DNA of 64,000 nt from Hydnum rufescens UP504 (Eukaryota; Basidiomycota; Agaricomycetes; Cantharellales; Hydnaceae): NCBI GenBank assembly GCA_014904985.1, contig MU129059.1, positions 23,878 through 87,877 of the forward strand, read 5' to 3'. This document shows, in pieces, positions 22,734-33,347 of this stretch (positions are counted from its first letter, which is position 1; every line of letters starts with the position of its first letter). A model generated the notes under the pieces. The model saw only the letters and a program-made list of their open reading frames with translations. It was not told the origin of the DNA and ran no database searches. The translations under genes and the position numbers were made by a program.

Positions 22734-22923
22734 AAAGCTGGGAGTTGCACAGTGTGTAGTGCGTAATCAACAGGTCCGTGACTCTAGGAGACGGACAGTT
22801 GATGGTGGTAGAAAAGATATCTTTTCCGGGCATTGCCATGGCTCTTTCCATACAGGCAGTATGACTAAGAAGGACTATGTAAGAAAAGGGGCAATTCCTG
22901 GGGCAGCACCAAACTCCTCTATG
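22551..22923 (-). repeat. 5' LTR of element X1, truncated by the gap
   Basis: About 373 bp collinear with the 3' LTR with scattered differences (mostly transitions), ending exactly at the run of Ns. About 100 bp of the LTR start are missing. Confidence 0.85.
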
Positions 22924-22948
22924 NNNNNNNNNNNNNNNNNNNNNNNNN
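22924..22948. other. Assembly gap (25 Ns)
   Basis: A run of 25 N falls inside the 5' LTR of element X1. Expected continuation (rest of the LTR, then the 5' half of Gypsy A) does not appear on the far side, so the join is uncertain. Confidence 0.99.
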
Positions 22949-23064
22949 CTACAATTATTTACTTATTACTGTATTGTTTATTCTCATCAATAATTATTAA
23001 TATTATATACATATTATCCCCCTGCCCACAAGGGGGGGGGGGGGGTTGCACCCAGCAGGGCCAC
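22949..23064. other. AT-rich spacer with G homopolymer
   Basis: AT-rich DNA followed by a G run of at least 12 bases (about 23032-23045) directly before the 5' LTR of Gypsy B. Sequencing problems are likely here. Confidence 0.6.
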
Positions 23065-23624
23065 TGTCAGAGTTTGTCTGTTTCCCAGTTCATTCCAGTT
23101 TTGTTTCTGGTTTGTTTCCAGTTTGGTTCTGGCCTGTTTCCGATTTGTCCCTGTCTCCATTTCATTTCCCCTTCATTTCCTCATTTCCTTTACTTCCAGT
23201 TCCCACACACTTACCCCTGGCCCTGTCCCTGTTCCCTCCACTTTCCTGTCCCCTGCCCACTCCCCCTCTTGTGCCTGCCCCCCTGTAACCACCTCTCATT
23301 AAGTGATCAATCCCCCATAGTATAGGAACTATGTATAAGTAGTCTGGGGCAACATCCAGAGACTCAGCTTTGGTCTCTCAGGATTTCCACTTCTACTCCG
23401 GACTACAGTCCGAGTACTTTCCAGTTGACTCCATGAGCTTAAGGACTGCTGTGCTTGTTTCCGCCTAGTCCCTTCCAGGCTGCTGGACTGCCTCTCTGTC
23501 CCCCCTATCCTCGTTATCTCATTCTTGCCCAGATTCTCCCAGACTTAGCCAGACTTACACCAGACTTAGTCAGAGTTATCTGTGTTTATATTTGTTTGGT
23601 GCTCTCATCGCAGCGTGGCCCTGA
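23065..23624 (+). repeat. 5' LTR of Gypsy B
   Basis: About 560 bp from TGTCAGAG to GTGGCCCTGA. It lacks the final CA seen in the 3' LTR, and the gag ATG overlaps its end. Similar to the 3' LTR throughout apart from a 67-bp length difference. Confidence 0.85.
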
Positions 23625-26467
23625 TGGAAGACCAAAGCTCTTTCATGAGCCCACCATCTGGATTGCTTAGTATTGCCAATTTCCCTCCTACCCCTCATTC
23701 TGAAATGTCCGACGGTGCTCCAGTAGCCATTACCACTGACCACCTCCAACACCTCCTCACTCAACTCCAACAACAGAATGCCGCCCTTTGAGAAGAACTG
23801 GACAACATGCGAAACCAAGGGACACACGTCACAGGCTTTGTGTCCACTGCAGTTCAGCAGACCCTCCAGCAACAACCCCTGCCTACCCAATCCACTCGTG
23901 AGGCCAAGGGGGCAGACCCTGAACCGTTCTCAGGAGACCAGAAGAAGATGGAAGGTTTGCTGCACTCTGTCCAGCTGAACATTGCCCTCCAGCCCAGAGT
24001 CTACCCCATGGAGCTGCACAAAATCCTATACACCCTCTCCTGGATGAAGGATGGAACTGCCAGAGCATGGGTAGTGTGGAAGATAAAAACATCCAGTATC
24101 AGAAAACACGAAATCACACCACTCCCAGCCTTTGAATGATCACATGACCAATTACAAATTAATTATGGCTACGTGCAGAAATCGAATTCATTCTATAACT
24201 CCGTCAGTTTTGATCAGAGAGGTGCGCCCATATAACACTTAGAAAGCTACGATTCACACCTTTCAAACGGTACCAAACACAAGTTGAACGGACCAAAACT
24301 GCACTCTCCAGGCCAATTTTACTACCAAAATCCGGGATTTCCAGTAAAAAGCGAATTTCTCCATCAGTTCGCATTAAATCCTCTCAGAACAACTGCGCCT
24401 AGAAAGATATAAAAAATTCGCATCCGACGGTAGTGAGCGCGCGAAGAACAGATCAAAACTGAACTCTACAGAACGATATTACTATCAGAATCAACACCCA
24501 TCAGTAAAAACAAATTTCTCTGTCAGTTTACACCAGATCTGCTCGGAACCACTGCACCCAGAAAGCTGTTAAAAATCCACATCGAACGATACCAAGAGCA
24601 TCTATTACGGATGCAAACTGTTGTTTCTGCATCGAATCCCATCCCATGCACTTGTCCCCATTATCAACCAACAACAAAACACCTTAACCATTGGACTATG
24701 CTCAAATTAATCTCCAAAACCCAGAGATATCCTTTCATTTCGCCTCCAGAATGCTCCACATGGTCAGTGACCACATGCTTCAAGCATTCCACATGCTCAG
24801 CAAATTGGTGACATCACACCCCCTCATGATTCCTTTTGTTCTCTTTATGAATGACATCACTATGACATCATCCCTCATGATTCCTTTTGTTCTCCTTATG
24901 CATGACTCAGCTATGACCGCATTATTACATCATCTTGTTATTTTTCTTTTGTTCTCACCTATGACTCACCCATGGGGGAGTCATATTTCTTAAACACAGC
25001 CACCTTCAGAAAGGTATCAAAGCTGGTAGATTTCCTGTACCCCCACAAAATAATCTCCTCTCTGGAAATCATCACTGTCAACCACTGTCAACTTTTCTGC
25101 TTGCCTCTAAAGAACAGTCTATCTATAAGCCATCTGGAGCTAAGTCATCTTCAAGGTTGTTGAGACAAAGCCACTGGTAGCCCTCTATGCGAATCACTAA
25201 AGCCAAGGATAGTTGCAGGACCTAAGGTTAGAGTTGCTGGACATCCAAGGAAAAGTAAGCATAATGAAATATGTATCAGGTTTTGAAGAAAGAAGGAAGA
25301 AACATACTAACAAGACTAACCAAGCACTGACCAGTCTATAACCCACAGATATCCGCATTTTGACCAGGAGAACGTAAACAAGAATACACAAATATCAGTA
25401 AACAGACCAACACAACACAAACAATGTATAAGCCTTTCCACAAGCATCCCAGACATATAAGCCTTTCCATAAGCATCCTACATGACATATAAGCCTTTCC
25501 ACAAGCATCCCAAAACGTATAAGCCTTTCTACAAGCATCCCCAACAATATATCATTGACTACAGCTAGTCCATACCCCTTCCTATTCTCCACTGAACACC
25601 ATACACATCTTGCAGAGTGTGATCAACCATTGAAGCGAACCAGCCCAACAAATAACAACAGAAATACAGTCTCCCATCTACACACTGGCTGAACCAGATT
25701 TTGATTTGACAGTCATCAGAGCTCCCAACCCTTCTTCTATAGCGGAAAGCCTTTCCACCTCTTTCCTGGACCCCGAGACTCACAACCCATATGAGACCTT
25801 TGAGGAGTTCCTGGTTGCCTTCAAGAGTGCCTTCGGGGAGCCAGATCAAGAGTTCACCACTCAGTCCCAACTTCAGAACCTGAAGCAGGGAAAGATGTCT
25901 GCCAAGGAGTACACTGCACACTTCGATGCCTTGGCAGGTCAAACCAGCTTCGGAGAAGAGGCCTTATCAATGCATACCAATGAGGACTCAACAAACGATT
26001 GCTGGAGAAAATGCACCTCAGCAACCTACCAGGGACCCTCAGAGGATGGCAGGACACGGCACGCTGGCTGGACAACTTATACCTCCAGTTCCGACAGGCC
26101 ACAGCGAGCACAAACCCCTATGCACCAAGGAACCCTCCAACAACCATGGAGAAGCCCCGGACAACACCCCTGCCCCAGGCCAACCCCAGTGCCTCCCGTG
26201 GCAACACATTCCTCATCAACTTCATTTGCCCCCATGGATGTAGACTCCACATGGAAGCAAGAGGCACGACATTGTTACAACTGCCAGGAGCTGGGACACA
26301 TCTCTTGTGACTGCCCACACCCACGAAAGCCACAACAGTTCATCTGGGCAATGGAAGACATCGGAGCAATCATCCATGAGGAACCATGGAAGCTGTTCCC
26401 ACCCACAAAGGACACACCGGAACCCTCAGGATCTACTCCGCAGGGTTTTCCCAACAGTCAGCAGTGA
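23624..26467 (+). pseudogene. Gypsy B gag, split by repeat A
   Basis: The capsid-type Gag begins at ATG 23624 (MEDQSSFMSPPSG), just after the LTR. It passes a coiled-coil region and the ADPEPFSGDQKKMEG core, and is interrupted at 24074 within TARAWV by repeat A. It resumes at 25742 (ESLSTSFLDPETHNPYETFEEF). A CCHC zinc knuckle, CYNCQELGHISCDC, lies near 26274-26316. Damage: TGA at 23789 (AAL[R]EEL), a lost A near 25964 with a further TGA (YQ[R]GLN), and a compensating shift near 26220. Gag normally packages the element RNA in a cytoplasmic particle. Downstream pol starts in an overlapping frame, so frameshift expression is likely in the intact element. Confidence 0.88.
24075..25741 (+). repeat. 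Repeat A copy 2, inserted in Gypsy B gag
   Basis: 1,667 bp, TGTGGAAGATA to CTTCTTCTATA, inverted relative to the other three copies. The flanks are GTAG and GCGG, which differ only by the two transitions expected from CpG decay and may be a decayed 4-bp target duplication. Both sides are the same gag gene, so this is a clean insertion and dates repeat A activity after Gypsy B. Confidence 0.8.
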
Positions 26468-29400
26468 AGGATGTGTCTTGCCTGACCAACAGATTCACCC
26501 CCCTCCAAAACTGTACATATGGAATCGGAAATGACATGTTTTTCTCTGATGATGAGAGTGATGATTCTGAAAACGTATCCACCTATACCAACCCTGTTTA
26601 TAGCCCTCCGCCCTCAATCCACCTCCTCTCTGAAGATCCTAGACGAGCCACAGAAGTCAAGGTGAAAATCCAATCACCCTGGACTGGAGCCATCTGTGCC
26701 AGAACTGCTCTACTGGACTCCAGAGCAACCAGGATGTTCATGGACCCGGCCTTTGCAAAGGAGAATGGACTAGATGTACGGCTGCTCGCCCACCCCATCC
26801 CAGTCTATAACGTCGATGGAATGCTCAATGAGATGGGATCTGTCTGCAAAGAAGTAGAAGTCATCCTCCAGATTGACAACCACTCTGAATGGGTGGTGTT
26901 CTCTGTGATCAGACTGGGTAAAACCAAATTGATCATAGGGCACACCTGGCTCCACCACCACAACCCGGAGGTCGACTGGACAACAGGGAAGCTGACACTG
27001 ACCCAATGCCCGTCTGACTGCCAAGCAATGATCCGGAGAATACGGAATACAGAATGCCGACGAGAGAGAGATGGTCGGAAAGCGGTGGAGACACCTTGGA
27101 ATGCGCCCACACCACTGGACGACGATGATGAGACCCTGACCTTAGAAAAAGGGGATGCTATTTTTGCAGCCTACTTCCCTGACGACAGGGAACACTCCAA
27201 AATTGTCTGAGCAATGTCCACCCCTTCTCAGAGGCTGGCAGAGGCTGCTAAGATGAAAGCAAACGAACCTGCCAAAACCTTCAAGGAGCTCATACCCAAG
27301 GAATTCCGTGACTTCCGAGACATGTTCTCCAAAGACTCCTTTGACCAACTCCCCACCCAGAAGCCATGGGACCACCACATTGAGTTTCAAGAAGGAACTC
27401 AGCTACCTCCTCCCACCAAACTGTTCCCGCTGTCCCCAGGTGAACAGAAAGAACTTGACGACTTCCTGAAGGAGAATCTCACTTCCAGTCAAATCCATCC
27501 ATCAAAGTCTCCAATGGCCGCTCCAGTGTTCTTCATGAAGAAAAAGGATGCAGGGTTCTGCCTAGTCCAGGACTACTGGAAACTCAACAACATCACAGTT
27601 AAGAACACATACCCCTTACCCCTGATCTCTGACGTCATTGATTGACTCTGTGGAGCCAAAGTGTTTGGGAAACTTGACCTCTGGTGGGGATTCCAGAACA
27701 TCTGGATGGCAGAAGGAGACAAATGGAAAGCAGCATTCTGGACGAACCGAGGACTGTTCGAACCATTGGTAATGTTCTTCAGACTTTGCAACTCCCCTGG
27801 GACGTTCCAGAACATGATCAATGACATCCTCAGGGAATGGATTGACAATGGAGTATGCATTGTGTACCTGGATGACATCTTATGCTTTGCCAAGACTTGA
27901 GAAGAGTACGTCTGAGGAGTCCAAGGCATCCTACAGACCCTCCAGGAAAACAAACTCTTCCTGAAACCAGAGAAGTGTGAGTTCTTCCGGGATCAGATCG
28001 AATACCTGGGGATGATATTCATGCTGGACCATGTGGAGATGGACCCTATCAAAGTCGAAGGTGTAACAGACAGGCCAGAGCCCAAAAACCTGAAAGAAAC
28101 ACAGTCATTCTTAGGGTTCATTAACTTCTATCGATGATTCATTCAGGATTTTGCCAAGGTTGCCAGACCTCTAAACAACCTCACCTGGAAAGACACCCTT
28201 CTGGTGGACCAATGCAGAATGTAACGCCTTCCTCAAACTGAAAGCCCTCATCACCTCCACACCAATCCTGGTGTTTCCCTCCAAATCTGGACACTTCCGA
28301 GTGGAAGCAGATGCCTCCGGGTATGCAACGGGAGCTGTACTCTCCCAACTCCAAGATGATGGGAAGTGGCACCCAGTGGGCTTCTTGTCAAAAAGCTTAT
28401 CCGAGGCCAAGAGAAACTACAACATCTACGACAAGGAGCTCTTAGCCATCATCCAGGCCTTAGAAGCTTGGAGACACTACCTCGAAGGTTCCCCTCACTC
28501 GGTCGAGATCTTGATGGACCACCAGAACCTCCAGTACTTCTGGTCTGCCCAGAAGTTGAACCAGAGGCAAGCCCAGTGGAGCATATTCCTCTCTCAGTTC
28601 AACTTCGCCCTCCAACACCGTTCCGGGACACAATCCGGGAAGCCTGATGCCCTCTCACACCGGTCAGACCATCCACATGGGGACTCTGACAATTCTGATG
28701 TGGTGCTCCTGAAACTGGCCGCCTTCCAGACATGGGCCACCGACTCCCCAGAGGTCATCACAGTTGAAGGGCCCAGCTGGAGTCTGATGGCATGGATTAA
28801 AAGGGCAACGGAGATCGATGATAAAGTGGTCCAGATCGTTAAGGAGCTGAATGGGGAGGGACTGAAGACACACCTCAAGGATTGGGAACTCCATGGCTCC
28901 ATGGTTCTCTACCGAGGCCACGTATATGTCCCATTGGACCCAAACTCCATCATGACCTCGTGCACGAGCACCATGATACTCTGACCATGGGTCACCCTGG
29001 ATGGTGGAAGATGTGTGAGCTGGTGTCCTGCCACTACTGGTGGCTGGGGATGTCTCAATACATTGCGACCTATGTCTCTGCCTGTGACACTTGCAACCAG
29101 ACGAAAACCTTCCCCTCCAAGCCATCCGGAACACTCCACCCCAACCCTGTGCCAGACCATTGATGGCAGGTCATATCCATGGACATGATCATGGAACTCC
29201 TGGAATCACATGGATTTGACAGCATGATGATTGTCATTGATCAATTATCTAAACAAATCCATGCAATGCCCATGACCACCACAGTCGATTCTGCCAGGTC
29301 GCCGTCTGTTCTGAGACAACATGTGGAGACATCACAGCCTTCCAGAAACCATTATCAGCGACCGAGGCACCACCTTCACTTCCAAGTTCATGAAGGAACT

Positions 29401-30319
29401 GAACTCACTCCTTGGTGTTAAGGCAAATTTCTTGACAGCATTCCACCCCCAGACGGATGGACAGACAGAGTGTGTCAATCAGGAAATTGAGCAATACCTC
29501 TGGATCTTTGTTAACCACCAGCAGAACGACTGGGCGGAATGGCTCCCTATTGCAGAATTCGCATATAACAACCATGTGCACTCCTCTACCTGCCAGACCC
29601 CGTTCTGGCTGGACTCCAGACAGGACCCCTGCCTTGGCACTGAACCAGTCCATGCCGGGACGATTGAAGCCACCTCGGACTTCATCACTCGGATGCGGAA
29701 GGCTATGGATGAAGCCCAGGCCACCTTATGGAAGGCTGCAGAAGACATGGCATGCTTCTATGATGCCCACCGCACAGATGCTCCAGAATACACAATTGGT
29801 GACCAAGTTTGGCTAGATGCACGTGACATCTCCACCAACCGCCCCACCAAAAAACTCTCTGACAAATGGCTTGGGCCCTATAAGGTTGATAAAGTCATCT
29901 CCTGCTCTGCCATCCATCTCAAACTCCCTGCCTCCATGCGTATCCACCCAGTGTTCCATGTATCCAAACTCTGCCCCTTCCAACCAGACCCAATTGCAGA
30001 GTGCACAGCTCACCCTCCACCACCTCCAATCTTACGAGGAGGTGAAGAGGAGTATGAAGTTGAGTGAATCGAGAATTCCAGGTATTTCTGCTGGAAACTC
30101 CAGTACCTAGTGAAGTGGAAGGGGTACCTGGCTTCTGACAATGAGTGGGTCCCCGAAGCCAACCTGGAAAATGCCCCAGAGGCCATTCAGGAATTCCATC
30201 AGACTCATCCGGAGGCCCTGAGATGCATTAATGCCGTGGAGTTCACATCCATACTGTTCAGGACCACCCAGTTCCTTACGGAATCTCCGATGGACCTCCC
30301 AGACTGGTTGACGCATTAA
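26386..30319 (+). pseudogene. Gypsy B pol: protease, RT, RNase H, integrase, chromodomain
   Basis: Order of domains: aspartic protease (LLDSRATRMFMD at about 26708-26745, with the catalytic DSG changed to DSR); RT with the YLDD box (27865-27876); RNase H (VEADASGYATGAVLSQ and DKELLAII); integrase with an HHCC-like zinc region (HDTLTMGHPG to CDTC), catalytic SMDMIM and IISDRGTTF and the DDE glutamate in GQTECVNQEIEQ; and a chromodomain (YLVKWKGYLASDNEWVPE) ending at 30319. In-frame TGA occurs at 27208, 27643, 27898, 27913, 28135, 29161 and 30065, each at an arginine site. Frameshifts lie near 28195, 28940 and 29300. Conserved arginines appear as Trp (DYWKLN, DLWWGF). The chromodomain would direct integration to marked chromatin. 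Confidence 0.9.
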
Positions 30320-30402
30320 CAGATTCAAGGAACAATGTATTTACAGCAAGGAAAGAAGAAAAAGGAAAAAGGGAGGAGTGGAAGACAGAACAACAACTCA
30401 GA

Positions 30403-31291
30403 CTACTCATCGCCCTCATCCTCATCATCATTGTCTTCATCATCCATGTCATCATCCTCGTCATCATCATCATCGTTACCACCTTCACTTTCCGTTATGA
30501 TGATGGGCTCCTCGGTACACTGATGCTTGATCCTGCGTCCGGATGACAGACCCCCACCAGAGGCCGGCTCAACCATTCCAGACCTGATCCCCATCTGCTC
30601 CGGACTTGGGACCGAAGGACAAGAAACCACCTGGCAAGGGACCAGGTGCCGGGCAATGGCCTGGAGAGAGTCTCTCATCTCCCCCACCAACAATGCCATC
30701 TCCTCCGTGGCCCGGGCCTGCTTCTCCAACACCTCAGCCGACCGTTTGTGCACAAGTGCGCTTTGCTCTGTGGCTACCACCAGTCGGAGCTGGGCATCTG
30801 TGGCAGGAGCACAAGCATGGCCCCGGCCCGTCGATGGCTTGGCTCTGGATGCCCCTTCATTGCCCAGTGTGCATCAAACCTTCGCCATGAAGCACGGCCA
30901 GCATGCCCACGCTCCCAGCTTGTCCTGGGGGACACAAGAGATCTGGTGCTGAATACAGCAGATGCACATGGTAGACCTGGAGGATATTGTTACCAAGTAA
31001 GTGGAACTTCACCAGGACACGGACTCACGGCTGGTTCACAGAGTCCTTGCGGACCCTTCTGGCAGTAGCCTCCACAGTAGCCTTAGCCTCCATGGCAGCC
31101 TTGGCCTCTGCAGCGGCCTTGGCCTCTGCAGCTGCCTTACAATGTGCCGCCTCAGCCGTCTTCTGCTTCACCTCCTTCTTCTGCTCCTCCTCTGCGAGCC
31201 TGGCCTCCTCCTGTGCCTCCCTCAATGCCTGCGCAGCCTCTTCACGGCAGAGACAAGCTTCTTTGAATGGAGAACGATTATTGCCTGACAT
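30403..31291 (-). pseudogene. Antisense two-exon gene in Gypsy B: coiled coil plus six-cysteine cluster
   Basis: Between the chromodomain and the 3' LTR lies a gene on the opposite strand. Exon 1 (31291-31029) starts MSGNNRSPFKEA and forms an Ala/Glu/Lys-rich coiled coil. A 52-bp GT..AG intron (31028-30977) joins in phase to exon 2. Exon 2 opens with a cluster spaced C-x2-C-x6-C-x10-C-x2-C-x6-C, the spacing of fungal Zn2Cys6 domains. It contains CICCIQHQISC, then CWPC. A second helical stretch (about residues 140-180) and a very acidic tail of Asp and Glu follow, with the stop at 30403. One in-frame TGA (30874-30876) sits where arginine is plausible, just before the last cysteine. It lacks the basic residues usual after the first cysteines, so DNA binding is only a guess. 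A partner copy exists at 48406. Confidence 0.7.
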
Positions 31292-31375
31292 GTTACGTGG
31301 CACAAGAACTCCGGATGTTTCCGCGGATCGATCCTTCCAGCCCACTAGGGACAATCGGGCTTAAGAGGGGGGTAA

Positions 31376-32006
31376 TGTCAGAGTTCGTCCGTTTCCTGGT
31401 TAATTCCAGATTTGTTTCCAGTTTGTTTCCGGTTTTGGTTCCAGCCTGTTTCTGATTTGTCCCCATCTCTGTTTCATTTCCCCTTCATTTCCTCATTTCC
31501 TTTACTTCTGGTTCCCACACACTTACCCCTGGCCCTGTCCCTGTTCCCTCCACTTTCCTGTCCCCTGCCCGCTCCCCCTCTTGTGCCTGCCCCCCTGTAA
31601 CCACCTCTCATTAAGCGATAAATCCCCCATAGTATAGGAACTATGTATAAGTAGTCCGGGGCAACATCCAGAGACTCAGCTTTGGTCTCTCAGGATTTCC
31701 ACTTCTATTCCAGACTACAGGTTAGCCTCACTGTACCTATTCCCTTAATGTTAATCTCAGGATTTCCACTTCTACTCCAGACTACAGTCCGAGTACTTTC
31801 CAGTTGACTCCATGAGCTTAAGGACTGCTGTGCTTGTTTCTGCCTAGTCCCTTCCAGGCTGCTGGACTGCCTCTCTGTCCCCCCCTATCCTCGTTATCTC
31901 ATTCTTGCCCAGATTCTCCTGGACTTAGCCGGACTTACACTGGACTTAGTCAGAGTTATCTGTGTTTATATTTGTTTGGTGCTCTCGTTGCAGCGTGGCC
32001 CTGACA
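31376..32006 (+). repeat. 3' LTR of Gypsy B
   Basis: 631 bp, TGTCAGAG to CCTGACA, preceded by the polypurine-like TTAAGAGGGGGGTAA. It is longer than the 5' LTR because a 30-bp segment (CAGGATTTCCACTTCTA...) is duplicated at 31691-31720 and 31758-31787 around 37 bp of unique sequence. Confidence 0.88.
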
Positions 32007-33347
32007 CCTGCCCTCATTGTTTCAGGGATTAACCATTGGCCCTGGGCCTAATTTTTTCACTTTATCAGGGTCCCCAGGGGTCCATCCATCCATCCCAGGC
32101 ACCTCCCCCTGGTCCTGGGCCCCCATTGGGCTGGATGCCTAAATATTCTTTGGATGTACTTCATTTAATTTCCGCATTTTGGCATTTTTTTAAGATAGGA
32201 TACATGTATTATGTAACTGGATACCATTTAGGAATAATTACATAATATTTGCATTAAACTCAGTCCCAAGTTACCTGCCTAGACCTGCCTAGACATGCCT
32301 AGACACCTAGACATGCCCAGACAAGCTTAGACACCCCTAGCCCCTAGACTTGCTTAGACTTGCTTAGGCACACAATTAGACACCTCCTGGTGATGGTCAA
32401 CCTGTTCTAATTTATCCACTAGTAGACACACTGCATACTAAGCCCTCATGGACACATCAGGAAACTCTAATCAGATATAGCAAGCTCTAGACATGACTAG
32501 ACACAGCTGATTTAGGCATGCCTAAATCAACTGCAGGGTGTCCATCAAGTCATTGTAAAACCCCTGGAGCAGCACCTGACTCTACACATCACTAGACATC
32601 ACTGATTTAGGCATGTCTAAATCAACCCTGGATAGGCCTCTTCAATTCAAAGTCAATAATTAAGCTCTAGACATCATTAGACACAACTGATTTAGGCATG
32701 CCTAAATCAACCCCAGAATGCCTATCAAATAGTTAAAAAGCCTGGGAGTGGTGCCTGCAGCAGGCACAGATAGGCACACCTATTATAGGGACTTAGAAAT
32801 TTTTCATCTTTTGAACACCTTTAGACACTGCCTAGACATGCCTATATAAAAACCACCTCTTAGGTCAAAGGCCAATGCAACCGGAACCCACCTAAGAGGT
32901 ACCTTTTTGAGGGTGCATTAGGTGATAGCACCATTATTATTGGATTATTATTGGATCTAGACAACATTAGACACCTATTAGTACTGCCACCAGAGGTCTT
33001 GGGCTCAAAATGTTGATTTAGACACCAGTAGATGCACAGTAAGGATGATAGACACCTCTAAGGCTCCAGAAAATATCTTATTAGACATGCCTAAATTAGA
33101 CCTGTAACACTCTCCAGCCAGTGAACAAACCTCCTGGGCAGTGCCTGCAGCAGGCTATTTTAGACATGCCTATATAGTGAGCTTAAAAAAAAAATTCCCA
33201 AAAATACCCTCAGGCATGTCTTAGACATGCCTATACTCAGAACACCTCTTAGGTGGTTTGCAGATGCAAACTCAAACCACCTAAGAGGTACTATTTTGAG
33301 GGTGCATTAGGTGGGGATAGCTGAATTGAGGTCATTCCACTACTACC
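32007..33347. repeat. TAGACA-rich palindrome-bearing array
   Basis: No gene. The stretch is packed with TAGACA and GCCTAGACATGCC words. The palindrome GATTTAGGCATGCCTAAATC appears at about 32511 and 32690, with a one-base variant at 32609. A unit of about 390 bp occurs twice (ending about 32930 and 33315). Each carries GCCTGCAGCAGGC followed by an ACCTCTTAGGT...ACCTAAGAGGT hairpin; the second has 17-base perfect arms (ACCTCTTAGGTGGTTTG). It ends 35 bp before the start codon of the next gene and may be a subterminal or promoter repeat of an element. Confidence 0.75.

Larger units (their letters stand above)
14417..22923 (-). mobile_element. LTR-flanked element with unknown giant frame (element X1)
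   Basis: Two copies of one sequence in the same orientation flank a 7.66-kb interior. Read on the minus strand, the LTR starts TGTTAGTGGC and ends AATTAACA (TGTTA/TAACA inverted ends). Just inside the 5' LTR is TGGTGGAGTGTG, which begins with TGG as a primer-binding site should. Just inside the 3' LTR is the purine-rich AAAGGGACTGGGGGG. The 5' LTR runs into the assembly gap, so the outer flank and target duplication cannot be read. The interior shows no reverse transcriptase YxDD box, zinc knuckle or integrase motif that I can find. It resembles a large non-autonomous LTR element, but with a long open frame. Confidence 0.75.
23065..32006 (+). mobile_element. Gypsy B chromovirus, near full length
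   Basis: A Gypsy LTR retrotransposon in the order 5' LTR, gag with zinc knuckle, protease, reverse transcriptase, RNase H, integrase and chromodomain. An antisense gene on the opposite strand and the 3' LTR follow. Repeat A copy 2 (1.67 kb) is inserted in gag. No matching target duplication was found at the outer ends (GCCAC against CCTGC), which may reflect recombination or the poor sequence on the left. Many in-frame TGA codons and several frameshifts make it defective. Confidence 0.9.

Noticed and set aside
32500..33320. CRISPR-like array of palindromic repeats
   Set aside because: Spacing is irregular, the intervening sequence is itself repetitive, and the genome is eukaryotic.
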